Source: Panorpa germanica
Lineage: Eukaryota > Arthropoda > Insecta > Mecoptera > Panorpidae
Assembly: GCA_963678705.1 (NCBI GenBank)
Contig: OY783222.1
Coordinates: 13,525,730-13,589,729, forward strand
Length of the DNA: 64,000 bases
Direction: 5' to 3'
Under the pieces are notes generated by a model, which worked only from the letters and a program-made list of their open reading frames with translations, searched no databases and was not told where the DNA came from. Positions 1 to 12,300 of this stretch are shown here, in pieces. How positions within the stretch are numbered: position 1 is the first letter of the stretch; the number at the start of each line of letters is the position of its first letter. Made by a program: the position numbers and the translations under genes.

Positions 1-3000
1 GCTCAAGAGGCACAAATAGAAGAGGATACGGAACAGGATAAAGTACAAATATTTATATATTTTCGGATTTATAGTAATCGGATCTTCATTGATCAGATAT
101 TGAATATTTACAATGGAACAGACGAACGTTATTAGTAAACTAGCTTTTACCCCCGTCGCAAGCGACGTCTGTCTTTTATGTGTGGCTTGAACTTCATGTA
201 AAAATTTAAATTCCAGCAACGTTTACCCCCGTCGCAAAGCGAAGACTTTTTGGCGTGTATCATTTAAATCCAATAAAATAATTCGTAATTAAATTTCATA
301 TTTAACTGTTCTATTTTTAAATTGAAATAATAAATAAACTCGCGCACATATACACACATATAAATTGACTAAAAAAATATTATTTTTTTATCAAAATAAA
401 AAATATTTTCAATTTATGCCTTATTTGACCAACTTTTTTTCAAAATTTGGGATTTTTTTTTTCGATTCGTAAATAAGTTACCAAAGTTAGCCTATATACA
501 AAATTTCAACTTTCTAGCACAATTTTTACTCTCGGAAAACACTGCCCCCGTGCCCCCAAATAAAATTTTGAAATTTTGAATTTTTTTTTATTAATAATAT
601 ACTTAATTATTCTACAATCCAGAATATGAACTTTCTCCAAAGTTCCCTACCGGGCCCCTGAATTTCTTCAACCCCCCCTTTTTCTATTTTTGAAATTCTA
701 ATTTTTTGAGAAATGTCAGCATTAAATAGCTTAATACACATGCAAAATTTCAACTTTCTATCTTTTACGACTTGAAAGTAATACAGCAAAAAAGGGCTCA
801 CTTTATTTCCAGTTTTTCCAAAATTACGGGTTTCCAGGAAATTCAGGGAAAAATTCGGGGACGCCAAAAGTCTTAGAATTTTTATCTCTACGAAATAGGA
901 AGTTTTCAGAAACATTGACGGAGCCGTTTTCGAGCTACCATACGAATCGCGTAAACATATAAGAATATAAACATATAAACATATAAGAATATAAGAAAAC
1001 AAACATACACCTCGGACATTATAATATAAGATGATAAGAATAGATTCAAACAGTTGGAACATTATATTATAGGATATTTTTTAAACTATAGCCCTATCTA
1101 TATATTTCATATTTCTGGTCTTTGGCCCCCAGCGCCCGCCGCCTCTGGAAAGTTGCAATTTTCTATAGTGTGTCTTTAATGACACTCTATATAGGGCCCA
1201 CGTTCCAAATATCAACGCTCTAGCTCTGTTGCGACATTGCCCCCAAAAAATCACGCCGCTACTGAATTAAAATTTTGGTAATCCAATTATTGGCAAACAT
1301 GCGCAATTAGTGTCTTAATACATACCCTAAGTTATAATACTACATTTTCAATATTTTTGTCTTTTACTGTCTCAACTCCCGCCGCCACTGGAAATTTGGG
1401 GCTGTTTATTTTTTTTCATTAATTACTGTCTACAGCGAGCCTACATATTAAATTTGAACGTCCTAACTCTATTCTAACATTGCCCTCAAAAATTCGCGCC
1501 GCTACTGAACTCAAATTTCAAATTTCCAACTATTCGAAAATGTGCACAATTATGATCTCAATACACACACCAAATTTCAGTTTTCTATCTTTTCTAGTTC
1601 GTCAGATATTTGCAAAAGTATTTTTTCGAATTTTCCAGTTTTTCCAAAATTACGGGTTTCCAGGAAATTCAGGGAAAAATCCGGGGACGCCAAAAGTCTT
1701 AGAATTTTTTTCTCTACGAAATAGCAAACTTTCAAGAACATTGACGGAGCCGTTTCCATTCTACCATACGAATTTCAGCAACAAACATATAAACATATAA
1801 ACATATAAATATACAGTTGGAACATTATAATATAGGATGTTAATTTTGCTGTGTATTTTAGGAAACTTCTGAGCGAGTGCAAGGTTTATTACGATTGGCT
1901 CAACAACAAAATCAGACTTTACAAAAACAAGAACCAAAACTTCCGCAACCCGTATCGAGTAATGTAATATCCAGTATAACACCTATATCCATTGTATCAA
2001 CAAAACAATCGCAAGAAGATCATCATCACGGCACTATTAATCAAAATCAGAATTATCAAACGCTTAATGAAAATAATGCACCACAAACAGCACCAAAATC
2101 AATATTAAAACAAAATCTTAGATTAGAAAATTTGAATCCACCAAATAAGAATATGCATTTTGCTGAAAATCAAAATCTTCAAAATGTAAAATATGATCTA
2201 TTAACAAGCCCGAATGCAAATGTATCACAGATATCCAAAAATATGGCGAATATGAATTTAAACAAAAGTTTAGACAACCAAACGGAATTTAATTACAATC
2301 AATATAAAAATGAGAACAAAATAACAGAAGTAACAAGTCCGCCTCCGCCTCCGGAGAGAAATAGTAGTTTCCAAGTAATGACTCAGCAGAATGCTATTCG
2401 CACCAGTATTACGAGTAATTTGTCCATTGGAAATTCTGTGATTGACAACAATCGGACTCCTAACAGCTCCGCTAATAATAATAGAGATAATAAGAGAGTG
2501 TCATTCCATGATAAGGACCCTGCTCCTATCATTACGCCGAATGTACAACCAAATGTTGATTTACAAATTATTAGAGAAGATCCCAATGTTAGTATTTTTA
2601 TACACTATGGGGATCGTTTTATGAAACAGTCTTCGCGCTGAACACAGTTACATATATTTAAGATTTATTTAACATCTAAAACTTTACATGTAACATAACA
2701 ATATTTGCGTTATCGAGTAATATTCAGCATAACACCTATATGCATTGTAATAAGAGCACTTTTTTTTAAGAAATCACTGGATTTATTTGAAAATCTGATA
2801 TTCTGAAAGACTATTTCATATAATATTTACATTCTAAAACATATATACTAGCAACTCTTTTTTTTAAAAGCATCAATTATAAATTTATTTATGCCAGGTG
2901 TAATTAAATAGCTTACTAAAATTCTTAATAATGTTAATTTGGAAGACATACATTGTAACTCGGATAAAAAAGGTAGCATCTCAGACTTGTTTGTAAATAG

Positions 3001-3994
3001 TTAAAAGTTGATATTTCACCATTGTCCATTTTCTTTCAATGCATTCGCACCCCGAAAATTCAAATCAAATTTAAGTTTTTTTTGAACTTAACGAAAACAG
3101 AAAATACACAGTTCGATGGCAGATTTTCCCGGAAAATAAATAATCTTTAACAATTCACAATTTAAATTTCCATAGATTTTTTATAAAACCTCAAAAGGAT
3201 TACTGATTTAATATTTATCAGATTAACATATTAATTAATTTAAATTTTGCACAATATAGTTGACAAGATTTGTTTCTTAAATTACAGTATTTAAGGTTAC
3301 ATAACAAAAGTTATCTTTCAATATAAATTTATATTTTCTGGTGTCAATAAAGCTTTTTATGCAAGGTTATATAATGTTATATATTAAACTAATATATTAG
3401 TAACGTTAGGTAAAAAGTATATAACGTTAAATAATGCATGAATTTACGTTTTGTGTTCAGACGGTTAATAGGCAAATTGCTACTTTGTTATAATTGGGAC
3501 TAACATTGCTTTTTTATTCGATTATTCAAATTTAAAGAAGACTGTTTTATAAACGCGGCCCTCAATACTTATTATTGATATTTAATAAAAGTGTTGTTAA
3601 TGTTATAATTTATTATTTTACACAGCGTTTTATAACCGAAGCAGAGGGAATGTTACAAAGCCCACAGACTCCCGATGGAACAATTACCAACACTCCTGGA
3701 GTTATAGGCGCTCAAGAAGTGTACAGGTAATAATTTCTAGAAAATTTATATTACAGCATGTTGCAATTGCCATCTTATATGGTTTCGATTTCTATAATAA
3801 TTGTTTTCAGAGATCCTCGTACTAGGATGCTTCTAGAACAACAAAAACAAGCGAAAACAACGCAGCAAATACCAGAAAAATTAAGTTTTAAGGAAAAAAT
3901 GAAAATGTTCGCACTAGAATCAGGTGAGAATCAAACACCGAAAGATAAATTGAAAATTTCACGGGCACAGCGAGATATTGATGCTGTTCATTAA
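1..3994 (+). CDS. C-terminal part of a cell-junction scaffold protein (Scribble/lap4 or afadin/canoe type), 5' end outside window
   Basis: Four exons: 1-42, 1862-2587, 3626-3726, 3811-3994 (stop TAA 3992-3994). Donors are GTACAA, GTTAGT and GTAATA; acceptors TTTTAG, CACAG and TTTCAG. The joined reading gives a low-complexity Q/N/P-rich region with a PPPPPER stretch and a KRVSFHDKD motif. It then reads EDPN-RFITEAEGML, the block TPGVIGAQEVYRDPR, and the C-terminus LSFKEKMKMFALESGE followed by ISRAQRDIDAVH. I remember this last block as the conserved tail of a junction/polarity scaffold but cannot decide from memory between Scribble (LAP family) and afadin/canoe. Such proteins sit under the membrane at adherens or septate junctions. 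The PDZ and N-terminal domains lie upstream of the window. A Helitron ends only about 24 bp before the second exon. Confidence 0.6.
140..1074 (-). mobile_element. Non-autonomous Helitron, in intron of the scaffold gene
   Basis: Read on the minus strand it starts A|TCCTATAATATAATGTTCC near 1074 and ends CTAG|T at 140. The end is preceded by a short hairpin (CGTCGC-TTGCGACG type) and a C/G run, the classical Helitron ends. A second degenerate copy of the terminal motif (CCCCCGTCGCAAAGCGA) lies near 225, so the 3' end may be rearranged. The interior shares the GGGGACGCCAAAAGTCTTAG and CTACGAAATAG blocks with the other copies in this window. No transposase gene is present; the 151-codon open frame inside it is not coding. 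Confidence 0.7.
1075..1838 (-). mobile_element. Second Helitron-family segment joined to the first
   Basis: It has the same 5' terminus (TCCTATATTATAATGTTCC read on minus, ending at 1838) and the same shared interior block at about 1630-1760. A different segment at 1085-1500 carries repeated 'CGCCCGCCGCC' and 'TTCGCGCCGCTACTGAA' motifs. No CTAG end was found between it and the first copy, so this is either one composite element (140-1838) or two insertions with the junction lost. Confidence 0.5.
2706..2750 (+). repeat. Short intronic copy of a piece of the preceding exon
   Basis: Positions about 2710-2750 (TATCGAGTAAT...CATAACACCTATATGCATTG) closely match exon positions about 1953-1998 of the scaffold gene, with a 3-nt gap and a few mismatches. 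It lies just 3' of the exon, in the intron. Confidence 0.5.
3041..3290 (+). repeat. Dispersed repeat, copy 1 (intron of scaffold gene)
   Basis: About 250 bp that is closely similar to 4745-5010. Shared blocks include CCCGAAAATTCAAAT, AACAATTCACAATTTAAATT and TTGACAAG-TTTGTTTCTT. Copy 1 is in the 2588-3625 intron, copy 2 is downstream of the gene. The family is not recognised and no termini are evident. Confidence 0.55.
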
Positions 3995-6587
3995 CTTGTA
4001 ATTAGGAAATAAAGTATTAATGTTAATGATAAAGTAGGTTTAGTTGAAAGAGAATATTTGTCGGTAAATTCTAATTTGCTGAATTGATTTAAAAATTTTA
4101 TTTTGCTAATAAAATATCAAGCAATGAACCAAGCAGCTAAAGAACTCTTTTATTTGAAAACTTGCAATGAGACAAACAAATTGTGTTGGTTAAATATTTA
4201 AAACGATGCAGAATGGAGTGTTATTGAGATTAGTATTTGTAATGAAACATATTTATAATACAGGAGATTTATTTCTGGTTTGTAGAACCAGAAATACTTT
4301 ATTTTTTTATTAAAAATTTTAATTAAAGAAAACATTAAAGGAATGTTTTTTTTTTGTATATATATATGAATATATAACATCATATTAGTAAAATAAATAA
4401 GTATATTTGAAAGATATTATAAGCATATATATATATTTAATATTTATATAATATGTAATTTAGTACAATAATATTAATAGAACGTATATGGATGTATATT
4501 ATAATAATTTTTATTTAAAGTATATAGTCGGAGAAATTCGTCATTAAAGAGACGGTAATCGTGCTTTTTGAATAGGTAGTAACTTCTTCGTTCCATCATG
4601 TAACAAGGTTAATTCCGCATTTAATAAGAATTTTCAGCTTGCAAAGGGCTCTCATTCGGTCGAAATTTTGAAAATTAGGGTGAATTCAGTTTTTCACAAC
4701 AAAAAAACTGAATCCCTAATTTTCAAGACATTAGCCGGATAAGAAGAGCATTCGTATCCCGAAAATTCAAATTTGAAAACAGGCTTTTTAACCTTTTTGC
4801 ACGACGAAAACAGAAAATTGCTACCTGCCCAAAATACACGGTTCGATGACATTTTTCACCGGATAATAACTAATCTTTAACAATTCACAATTTAAATTTC
4901 TATAGATTTATTATAAAACCACAGAAAGGTTACTGATTTATTGTTTATCAGATATATATTAATTAATGTAATTTTTGCACTTAAATATATTTGACAAGTT
5001 TTGTTTCTTTTTGCATATTCAGGTAACGGCACTTAGTTCCGAAAACATCACCAATTCAAATCAAAACCAGTAGCTGTAGGAGAGACTATAAGTCAAACAT
5101 AATGAACATTTTATATATATTTATCTATATAAGAGTTATCCAAATACAACTAACTAAAAACATGTATAAAATCAACAAACAAACACACATTCCGGTAAGC
5201 TTAAATCGAAAAGTTTAATATTTGTCTTTAACTTGCTTATTGTGACTATGTCGTTGCACTTCTTTTTAATTGTTTATATTTTTAGTATTCACAAAGATAT
5301 AAAAGTAAATTGTTATTATTAGTTATCCTAATATATTATTTATCAATTATATCACATATCAATAAGTTTTTATACATATAAAGATAATTATGTTTTAATC
5401 TTTATGAATACTAAGAACCTAAGTTTAATTTTATATATAATTGACATTATTATTAGTAAAAATGGACCAATTTTAAATATATATTCAAATAATAATGTTA
5501 TTGATATGCAGTTAAGATATTAAATAAAGAATATTTTTTTTGATTATTTTATAAAACATATTTAAAAAATTCTTTGTTTTAAAGTATTTAGAAATAAATT
5601 GAATTAAAAGCATTTAATATTTTAGTCTCGATGAAGTTTCAATTCGATAAATAATTTATAAATTGAATTAAATTATAAAATAACAAAATTGTGAGTAAAT
5701 ATATATATTATTTATTTTATTATCAATAACAATATATAAAATGTTAAAACTTGTTTAAACGAAGTAAGAAATAAGGTTTAATTTGGTTACGGAGAAATAT
5801 TATATGTTAAAATGAAAATAAATGAATACATATACGAGTATATTAAATCTTATTTAAGTTCTTGATCAAATGTATTTTATATCAGATTTAGATATTTGTT
5901 AAACTAGTGCTTCTTCTATTAGTATATTTATCTATAACAATTGCATTATGTTATACAACATTTTTAAATGTATGTACGCAAATAATGAATAGAACCAAAA
6001 TATAACGATTCGCTTTATTGTTTTTGTTCTAAATTAAACAAATAAATCTTTCAAAAAATAAGAAAGCTACACATAAGTTAATTGCCATTATATAAATCCA
6101 AATCTTCAACCTAAAATTACGGAAACCTTTTTAATTTAAACTTTTACCTATTGGTCCGTGTGCGACAGCAGCGCCAAATAATTTAGGAACTAAAGGAGGC
6201 TCTTTTGACATAGTAATACAGTTCAATGTGATTTTATTGTTAACGATTTTTAATTTTTATTTAGAAATATTTTATTGGTCTGTAAAATAAAACTGATTAA
6301 ATTTAGTTTTGTTTGTTTTTGTGGATCAGAAGAAAAGTAATTATAATTTTAAAAAAAGTAGTTACAAGAAGTCTAAAAATAGATTGAGTTAGTAAGGTAT
6401 GTATTTATATATAACTGTTGTTTTTAGCTTCCAGCAGACCTTATGCTGAAAAACGCAAAATCAATTGTATCTAGTTACAATTGTTTAGCTATCTGGGATG
6501 GTGCGCGTCTATATGTCTATGTATCCTATGCTTAAAAGCGGCCCTAATATATAATAATAATTACAAGAGTTATTCATATTATTTAAT
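3995..6587. other. 3' flank and gene-free AT-rich DNA
   Basis: No coding potential seen on either strand. The first few hundred bases should hold the 3' UTR of the scaffold gene (AATAAA at about 4007). Apart from the 4745-5010 repeat I see only AT-rich sequence and poly-A/T runs. At 6525-6545 there is a short 'GCTTAAAAGCGGCC' motif that also occurs near 49977-49990. Confidence 0.5.
4745..5010 (+). repeat. Dispersed repeat, copy 2
   Basis: Direct-orientation partner of 3041-3290, with several small indels. It lies about 750 bp after the stop codon of the scaffold gene. Confidence 0.55.
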
Positions 6588-7070
6588 CCGGTCAATTTAG
6601 ACATTCGAAGTTACCTAAATTCCCACCAAGCTGAAAATCGGTAAGATTGTTTAAAATATCATTAAAAACAAAATTTGAAAACTCCCCATCTTTCCCCTGT
6701 AAGGAAAAAATTTTATTCAAGGTCAAAGGTCAAAAAATGAGTTTTTCGCGATTTTCAGCAAAACGGTAAGTTTTATCAGACAAAAATTGTAGATCATAAA
6801 ATTATCTACAAGAAATTTATTAATACTTTTTTTTCTACGATCTACAATTTTTGTCTAAGGTATTTTTATGATAAAACTTACCGTTTTGCTGAAAATCGCG
6901 AAAAACTCAATTTTTTTTACCTTTGACCTTGAATAACATTTTTTCCTTACAGGGGAAAGATGGGGAACTTTCAAATTTTGTTTTAATGATATTTTAAACA
7001 ATCTTACCTATTTTCAGCTTGGTGGGAATTTAGGTAACTTTACTCTTATTTTTTGGTCTAATTTGACCGG
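6588..7070. mobile_element. Foldback/MITE element with near-full-length inverted arms
   Basis: The left end CCGGTCAATTTAGAC and the right end (reverse complement) CCGGTCAAATTAGACC are inverted. The arms continue inward for about 200 bp each with few mismatches: TTACCTAAATTCCCACCAAG, TCTTTCCCCTGTAAGGAAAA and TTTTCAGCAAAACGGTAAG all recur inverted on the other side. They meet around 6829. The element is essentially all stem, with no coding region. I could not assign a target-site duplication. Confidence 0.75.
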
Positions 7071-7482
7071 TCTAATTGTTATAAAATAACTACGTCTAAA
7101 GAATATAATATTTACCTTTTCTTAGTTTTTAAGAACCCATTTGACATTTGAATATAAGCGTTCACAGGACCGCATCGGACAGATCGTATAAACGTGGAAG
7201 ATAAGGTAAGTGTAAGGCGTAACCAGCGAGTGCTACGGTCGTTCTGAGGTCAGCAATCAAGGTGACGTCATCGACATGCGTTGCAACGGATATTCCTCGA
7301 AGCAACTTCGTTAGAATGCTGACACGAATAATACTAACAGCTATAATACTGCGAAAAAATGTCTAGGTCTAATTATTTACAAAATTTTGAGTATGTTATT
7401 TTTCTTTAGTAATATATAAAATATTTTAGTGAAATATATACTCGTATGAATGAATATATACAATAAGTGTGCTCCTGTAGTA

Positions 7483-8180
7483 ATGGGCTTGTGTCCTAAT
7501 TTTTTAGTGGTCGATTTTTCAATTGTTGATTGAAATTGATGTTAATAAATGTGTATTGGCGTGACTATTTTATTAAATGTCTAAATATTGACGGAGATAT
7601 AGCTATTAAAAATTTAAATTGTAGTTTTAGCGCTATAAATGGTCGGCCATATTTGTATGACGTGAAATGCATTTAGCACAGGTCACTTATTCGTTGAGTA
7701 GGTCAGTGCTATGGTAATGTTTTGTAGCTGTTGGTAGTCGAAATAATCAAGTCAAGTCAAATAAGTTTTTATTTTATTTAACCCTGTTACGGCAGACATA
7801 ATATTGGAATTTTATTGTTCCTTGAAATAGCTGTAAATAATATTTGATATTTTGATATATAAATACATAGAGCAGAGATTTATGAGTTGTAAGGTTCGTA
7901 ACCTGTAAACTTGTCAGAGTTCTGTCAAAAATATATCTCTTACGCTCTGTTGTATAAAAGAGATAGCAACATAGCGGTTGTGAGGTCACATGCATTTGGA
8001 ATGTTGTACAACGTTGAATCCCTTTAATAATTAAAGAGATAAAATGACTTTTTTAATTGTTAATATCTCCTAATATATAAGGAATTATTAAAAAATAATT
8101 GAACATTTGAGGTTATAGTAACCCATTTATCAATATATAGGACGCTTTTATAGAAATTAAGACATAGGACACAAGCCCAT
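7483..8180. mobile_element. TA-flanked MITE, family M, copy 1
   Basis: It starts ATGGGCTTGTGTCCT and ends with the exact inverse, AGGACACAAGCCCAT, with TA on both sides (7481-7482, 8181-8182), as for Tc1/mariner-type insertions. One end region carries GTGGTCGATTTTTCAATTG, the other TTAAGACATAGGACACAAG. No transposase frame. Related copies in this window are at 14906, 39667, 50902, 52310, 53374, 54418 and 56593. Confidence 0.8.
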
Positions 8181-8739
8181 TATATTTTAAAGGTGCCAAT
8201 CAGGCCTTATTTCATCAGCAAAAATACCCATATGAAGGTCTAAACACACTAAGACGGTCCCTCAAAACCGACCTAAAATACCACATTCCTCGTTGACCCC
8301 AAAAACATTACAATCTTTTATATTCTGGATTATATTTTTAATATTCTGCTCATCTTTTAAAATTCTATTTCTACTCCATTCGCTATGGTAATTCGAATGA
8401 ATTACCTGTACCGTCTGAATGTATAGTTATGACAACATAGCAGAGTGCATTGCATTTTTCAATGGATACAAAAATAACCACCTCTGTAATGCCGGTTTTA
8501 CACCAGATAGACAGTTGCATAAAACTGCAACAAAAACTTGTTTCTATTAAAAGTTGCATCACTGTTTACACCAACTAGACAGTTTTTACAACTTTTTTGT
8601 CATTTATTGCAATTGTTTGCAACACAACACATTCTCATCTAGAGTCGGTAAAGATCAAAAGAAACACGGTTGCGTTGCTTTATTATTCTTGGTTTGAACA
8701 TGCAATTTTATTTTGTGTATACGTTTACGAATTTGTATA

Positions 8740-9241
8740 GTAACTCGAAAACGGCTCCAGGAAAGTTTTTGAAAATTTTCTATTTCGTAGAGAAAACAAT
8801 TATAAGACTTTTGAGGTCCCCGGATTTTTCCTTGAATTTTCTGGAAACCCGCAATTTTAGAAAAACTCTATAACTTTTAATTCGTAAAAGATAGAAAGTT
8901 GAAATTTTGCATATGTATTACGGTAATCAATGCTAACATTTTTTTAAAATTAGAAATTGTAAAAGGGGGCGTTGAGAAAATTAGGGGGCCGGGTTGGAAA
9001 CTTTGGAGAAAACTCAAATTTTGGATTACTTAATAATGAAATTTGTTATTAAAAAAAAATATTCAAAATTGAAAAATTTTATTTATGGTCTTTTTTATGT
9101 GTAAAAATTGAGCTAGAAAGTTTGGTACCTAATTTACATGCCAAAATTTTGAAAAAAAAGTTGGTCAAATGACGAATAAATGAAAATATTTTATATTTTG
9201 TTGAAAAAAAATATATTTTTTTAGTCAGTTTATATGAAAAA
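8740..9241 (+). mobile_element. Helitron fragment, 5' end missing
   Basis: It carries the family interior on the plus strand: CTCGAAAACGGCTCC at 8743, CTATTTCGTAGAGAAAA, then GAAAAATTTTATTT and the TTTTAGTCAGTTTATATGAA block that normally lies about 150 bp from the 3' end. The usual 5' terminus and the CTAG hairpin end of this family are both absent. Confidence 0.6.
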
Positions 9242-9275
9242 CTAGCAATTTGACCCGTTGCAAGGCAACGAGTGT
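9242..9275 (-). mobile_element. Helitron-like 3' terminus of a second type
   Basis: On the plus strand it reads A|CTAGCAATTTGACC followed by CGTTGCAAGGCAACG. On the minus strand this is a hairpin (CGTTGC-CTT-GCAACG) about 11 bp before a CTAG|T end, the same architecture as the main family with different sequence. The corresponding 5' end was not located. It may belong to a larger element covering the palindrome that follows. Confidence 0.4.
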
Positions 9276-9375
9276 AAGTTATGTGTTTCTTTCCTTTTTA
9301 AAAAATTAGTATTTCAAATGTGTGTAATGTTTTAATTGAGCTATATCCGCTCCACTTTAAATTGATAAACTGTTT

Positions 9376-12300
9376 TATTAAATTTACAATATCTACGGTT
9401 TTCTGGCTTTTTTGCAATATTTTCTCAATTCATGGACTTTTTTTCTTTAAAAAATAATTACAATTTATTCAATTTCTTTGATGCAGTTAAGTTCGTTTGG
9501 CTTCAAAATAAAGAACTGCTTCATTACAAAACTTGTAAATAAATTAACAATATATTGAAAAAATAACATATATACAATATGAGATTTCTGGATAATATTG
9601 CGCCTGACAGAGTGGCAACACTACTTACGAGCAAAATTTTCTCTAGAAGAAAGTAATGAATTTCGTAATTATTTTGTGACAATATTTACATACTGAATGT
9701 AACAACTAATTGGGGATGTTGTGATGTAGTTTACTTAGGCTTTAAAATGAAGAACTGCTTCATTACATTTTAAAAAACTAAGCGCAGCTGGCTTTTATGC
9801 GACCTTTTTTAAACTCATGGACTTTATTTTCTTAATTTTTTTTCTGGATTTATTGAAATGTTGTGATGCAGTTATGTTCATTAGGCTTTAAAATAAAGAA
9901 CTGCTTCATTATATTTTAAGAAACTAAGCGCATCTGGATTTTATGCGACCTTTTGTAAATTCATGGACTTTTTTTTCTTAATTTTTTTTTTGGATTTATT
10001 GAAATATTTTGATGCAGTTATGTTCGTTAGGCTTTAAAATAAAGAACTGCTTCATTACATTTAAAAAAACTAGGCGTGTCTGGCTTTTATGCGACCTATT
10101 TTAAATTCCTGGACTTTTTTTTGTAATTTTTTTTTCTGGATTTATTGAAATATTTTGATGCAGTTACGTTCCTTAGGCTTTAAAATAAAGAACTACTTTA
10201 TTACATTTTAAAAAACTAAGCGCATCTGGCGTTTATGCGACCTTTTTTAAATTCATGGACTTTTTTTTCTTAATTTTTTTTTTTGATTTATTGAAATATT
10301 TTGATGCAGTTATGTTCGTTAGGCTTTAAAATAAAGAACTGCTTCATTACATTTTAAAAAACTAGGCGTGTCTGGATTTTATGCGACCTTTTTTAAATTC
10401 ATGGACTTTTTTTTCTTAATTTTTTTTTTTTGATTTATTGAAATATTTTGATGCAGTTATGTTCGTTAGACTTTAAAATAAAGAACTGCTTCATTACATT
10501 TTAAAAAACTAGGCGTGTCTGGCTTTTATGCGTCCTTTTTTAAATTCATGGACTTTTTTTTGTAATTTTTTTTTCCGGATTTATTGAAATATTTTGATGC
10601 AGTTACGTTCCTTAGGCTTTAAAATAAAGAACTACTTCATTACATTTTAAATATCTACGATTTTCTGGCTTTTGAGTAATTTTAATAAAGTCAAACTTAC
10701 AAATTTTAAAACGGCGATTATTCGAAAACAGTATGAGATAATTGAAAATGGATTTTAATTTTGAAATCAGCATTAAAAACTACGTTCGAAAACATATATT
10801 ATGTGCCAAAATAAAAATTATATTTTTTTGAAAAAGTAAGAAGACTATAGTCTTCTTACTTTTTCAAAAAAAAATAAAATTTATTTCGGCACATGATATA
10901 TGTTTTCTAGCGTAGTTTTTAATGCTGATTTCAAAAATAAAATCCATTTTCTATTATCTCTTACTGTTTTCGAATAATCGCCGTTTTAAAATTTGATTTT
11001 TGACTTTGTTAATGTTTACTCAAAAGCCAGAAAATCGTAGATATTTAAAATGTAATGAAGCAGTTCTTTATTTTAAAGCCTAAGGAATGTAACTTCATCA
11101 AAATATTTCACTAAATCCAAAAAAAAAAATTAGAAAAAAAAGTCCATGAATTTTAAAAAGGTCGCATCAAATCCAGACACGCCTAGTTTTTTAAAATGTA
11201 ATGAAGTAGTTCCTTATTTTAAAGCCTAAGGAACGTAACTGCATTAAAACATTTCAATAAATCCAAAAAAAAAAATTAAGAAAAAAAAGTCCATGAATTT
11301 TAAAAAGGTCGCATAAAATCCAGACACGCTTAGTTTTTTAAAATGTAATGAAGCAGTTCTTTATTTTAAAGCCTAACGAACGTAACTGCATCAAAACATT
11401 TCAATAAATCCAAAAAAAAAATTAAGAAAAGAAAGTCCATGAATTTAAAAAAGGTCGCATAAAACCCAACAACGCCTAATTTTTTTAAATATAATGAAGC
11501 AGTTCTTTATTTTAAAGCCTAAGTAACGTAACTGCATCAAAAGATTTCAATAAATCCAGAAAATAAAATTAGAAAAAAAAGTCCATGAATTTTAAAAAGG
11601 TCGCATAAAATCCAGACACGCCTAGTTTTTTAAAATGTAATGAAGTAGTTCCTTATTTTAAAGCGTAAGGAACGTAACTGCATTAAAACATTTCAATAAA
11701 TCCAAAAAAAAAATTTAAAAAAAAGTCCATGAATTTTAAAAAGATCGCATAAAATCCAGATACGCTTAGTTTTTTAAAATGTAATGAAGCAGTTCTTTAT
11801 TTTAAAGCCTAACGAACATAACTGCATCAAAATATTTCAATAAATCCAAAAAAAAAATTAAGAAAAAAAAGTCCATGAATTTAAAAAAGGTCGCATAAAC
11901 GCCAGATGCGCTTAGTTTTTTAAAATGTAATGAAGCAGTTCTTTATTTTAAAGCCTAACGAACATAACTGCATCAAAATATTTCAATAAATCAAGAAAAA
12001 AAAATTACAAAAAAAGTCCATGAATTTAAAAAAGGTCGCATAAAATCCAGACACGCCTAGTTTTTTAAAATGTAATGAAGCAATTCTTTATTTTAAAGCC
12101 TAACGAACATAACTGCATCAAAATATTTCAATAAATCAAGAAAAAAAAATTACAAAAAAAAGTCCATGAATTTAAAAAAGGTCGCATAAAATCCAGACAC
12201 GCCTAGTTTTTTAAAATGTAATGAAGCAGTTCTTTATTTTAAAGCCTAACGAACATAACTGCATCAAAATATTTCAATAAATCAAGAAAAAAAAATTTTA

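Noticed and set aside
607-1062. 151-codon minus-strand open frame
   Set aside because: It lies inside the Helitron body and its 'protein' is repeated DNA similarity among copies (also 14583-14825, 57851-58048, 8670-8873); composition is low-complexity and there are no conserved domains.
7774-7995. 73-codon frame that also appears at 50968-51189
   Set aside because: Shared only because both are MITE M copies; frames in other copies are broken.
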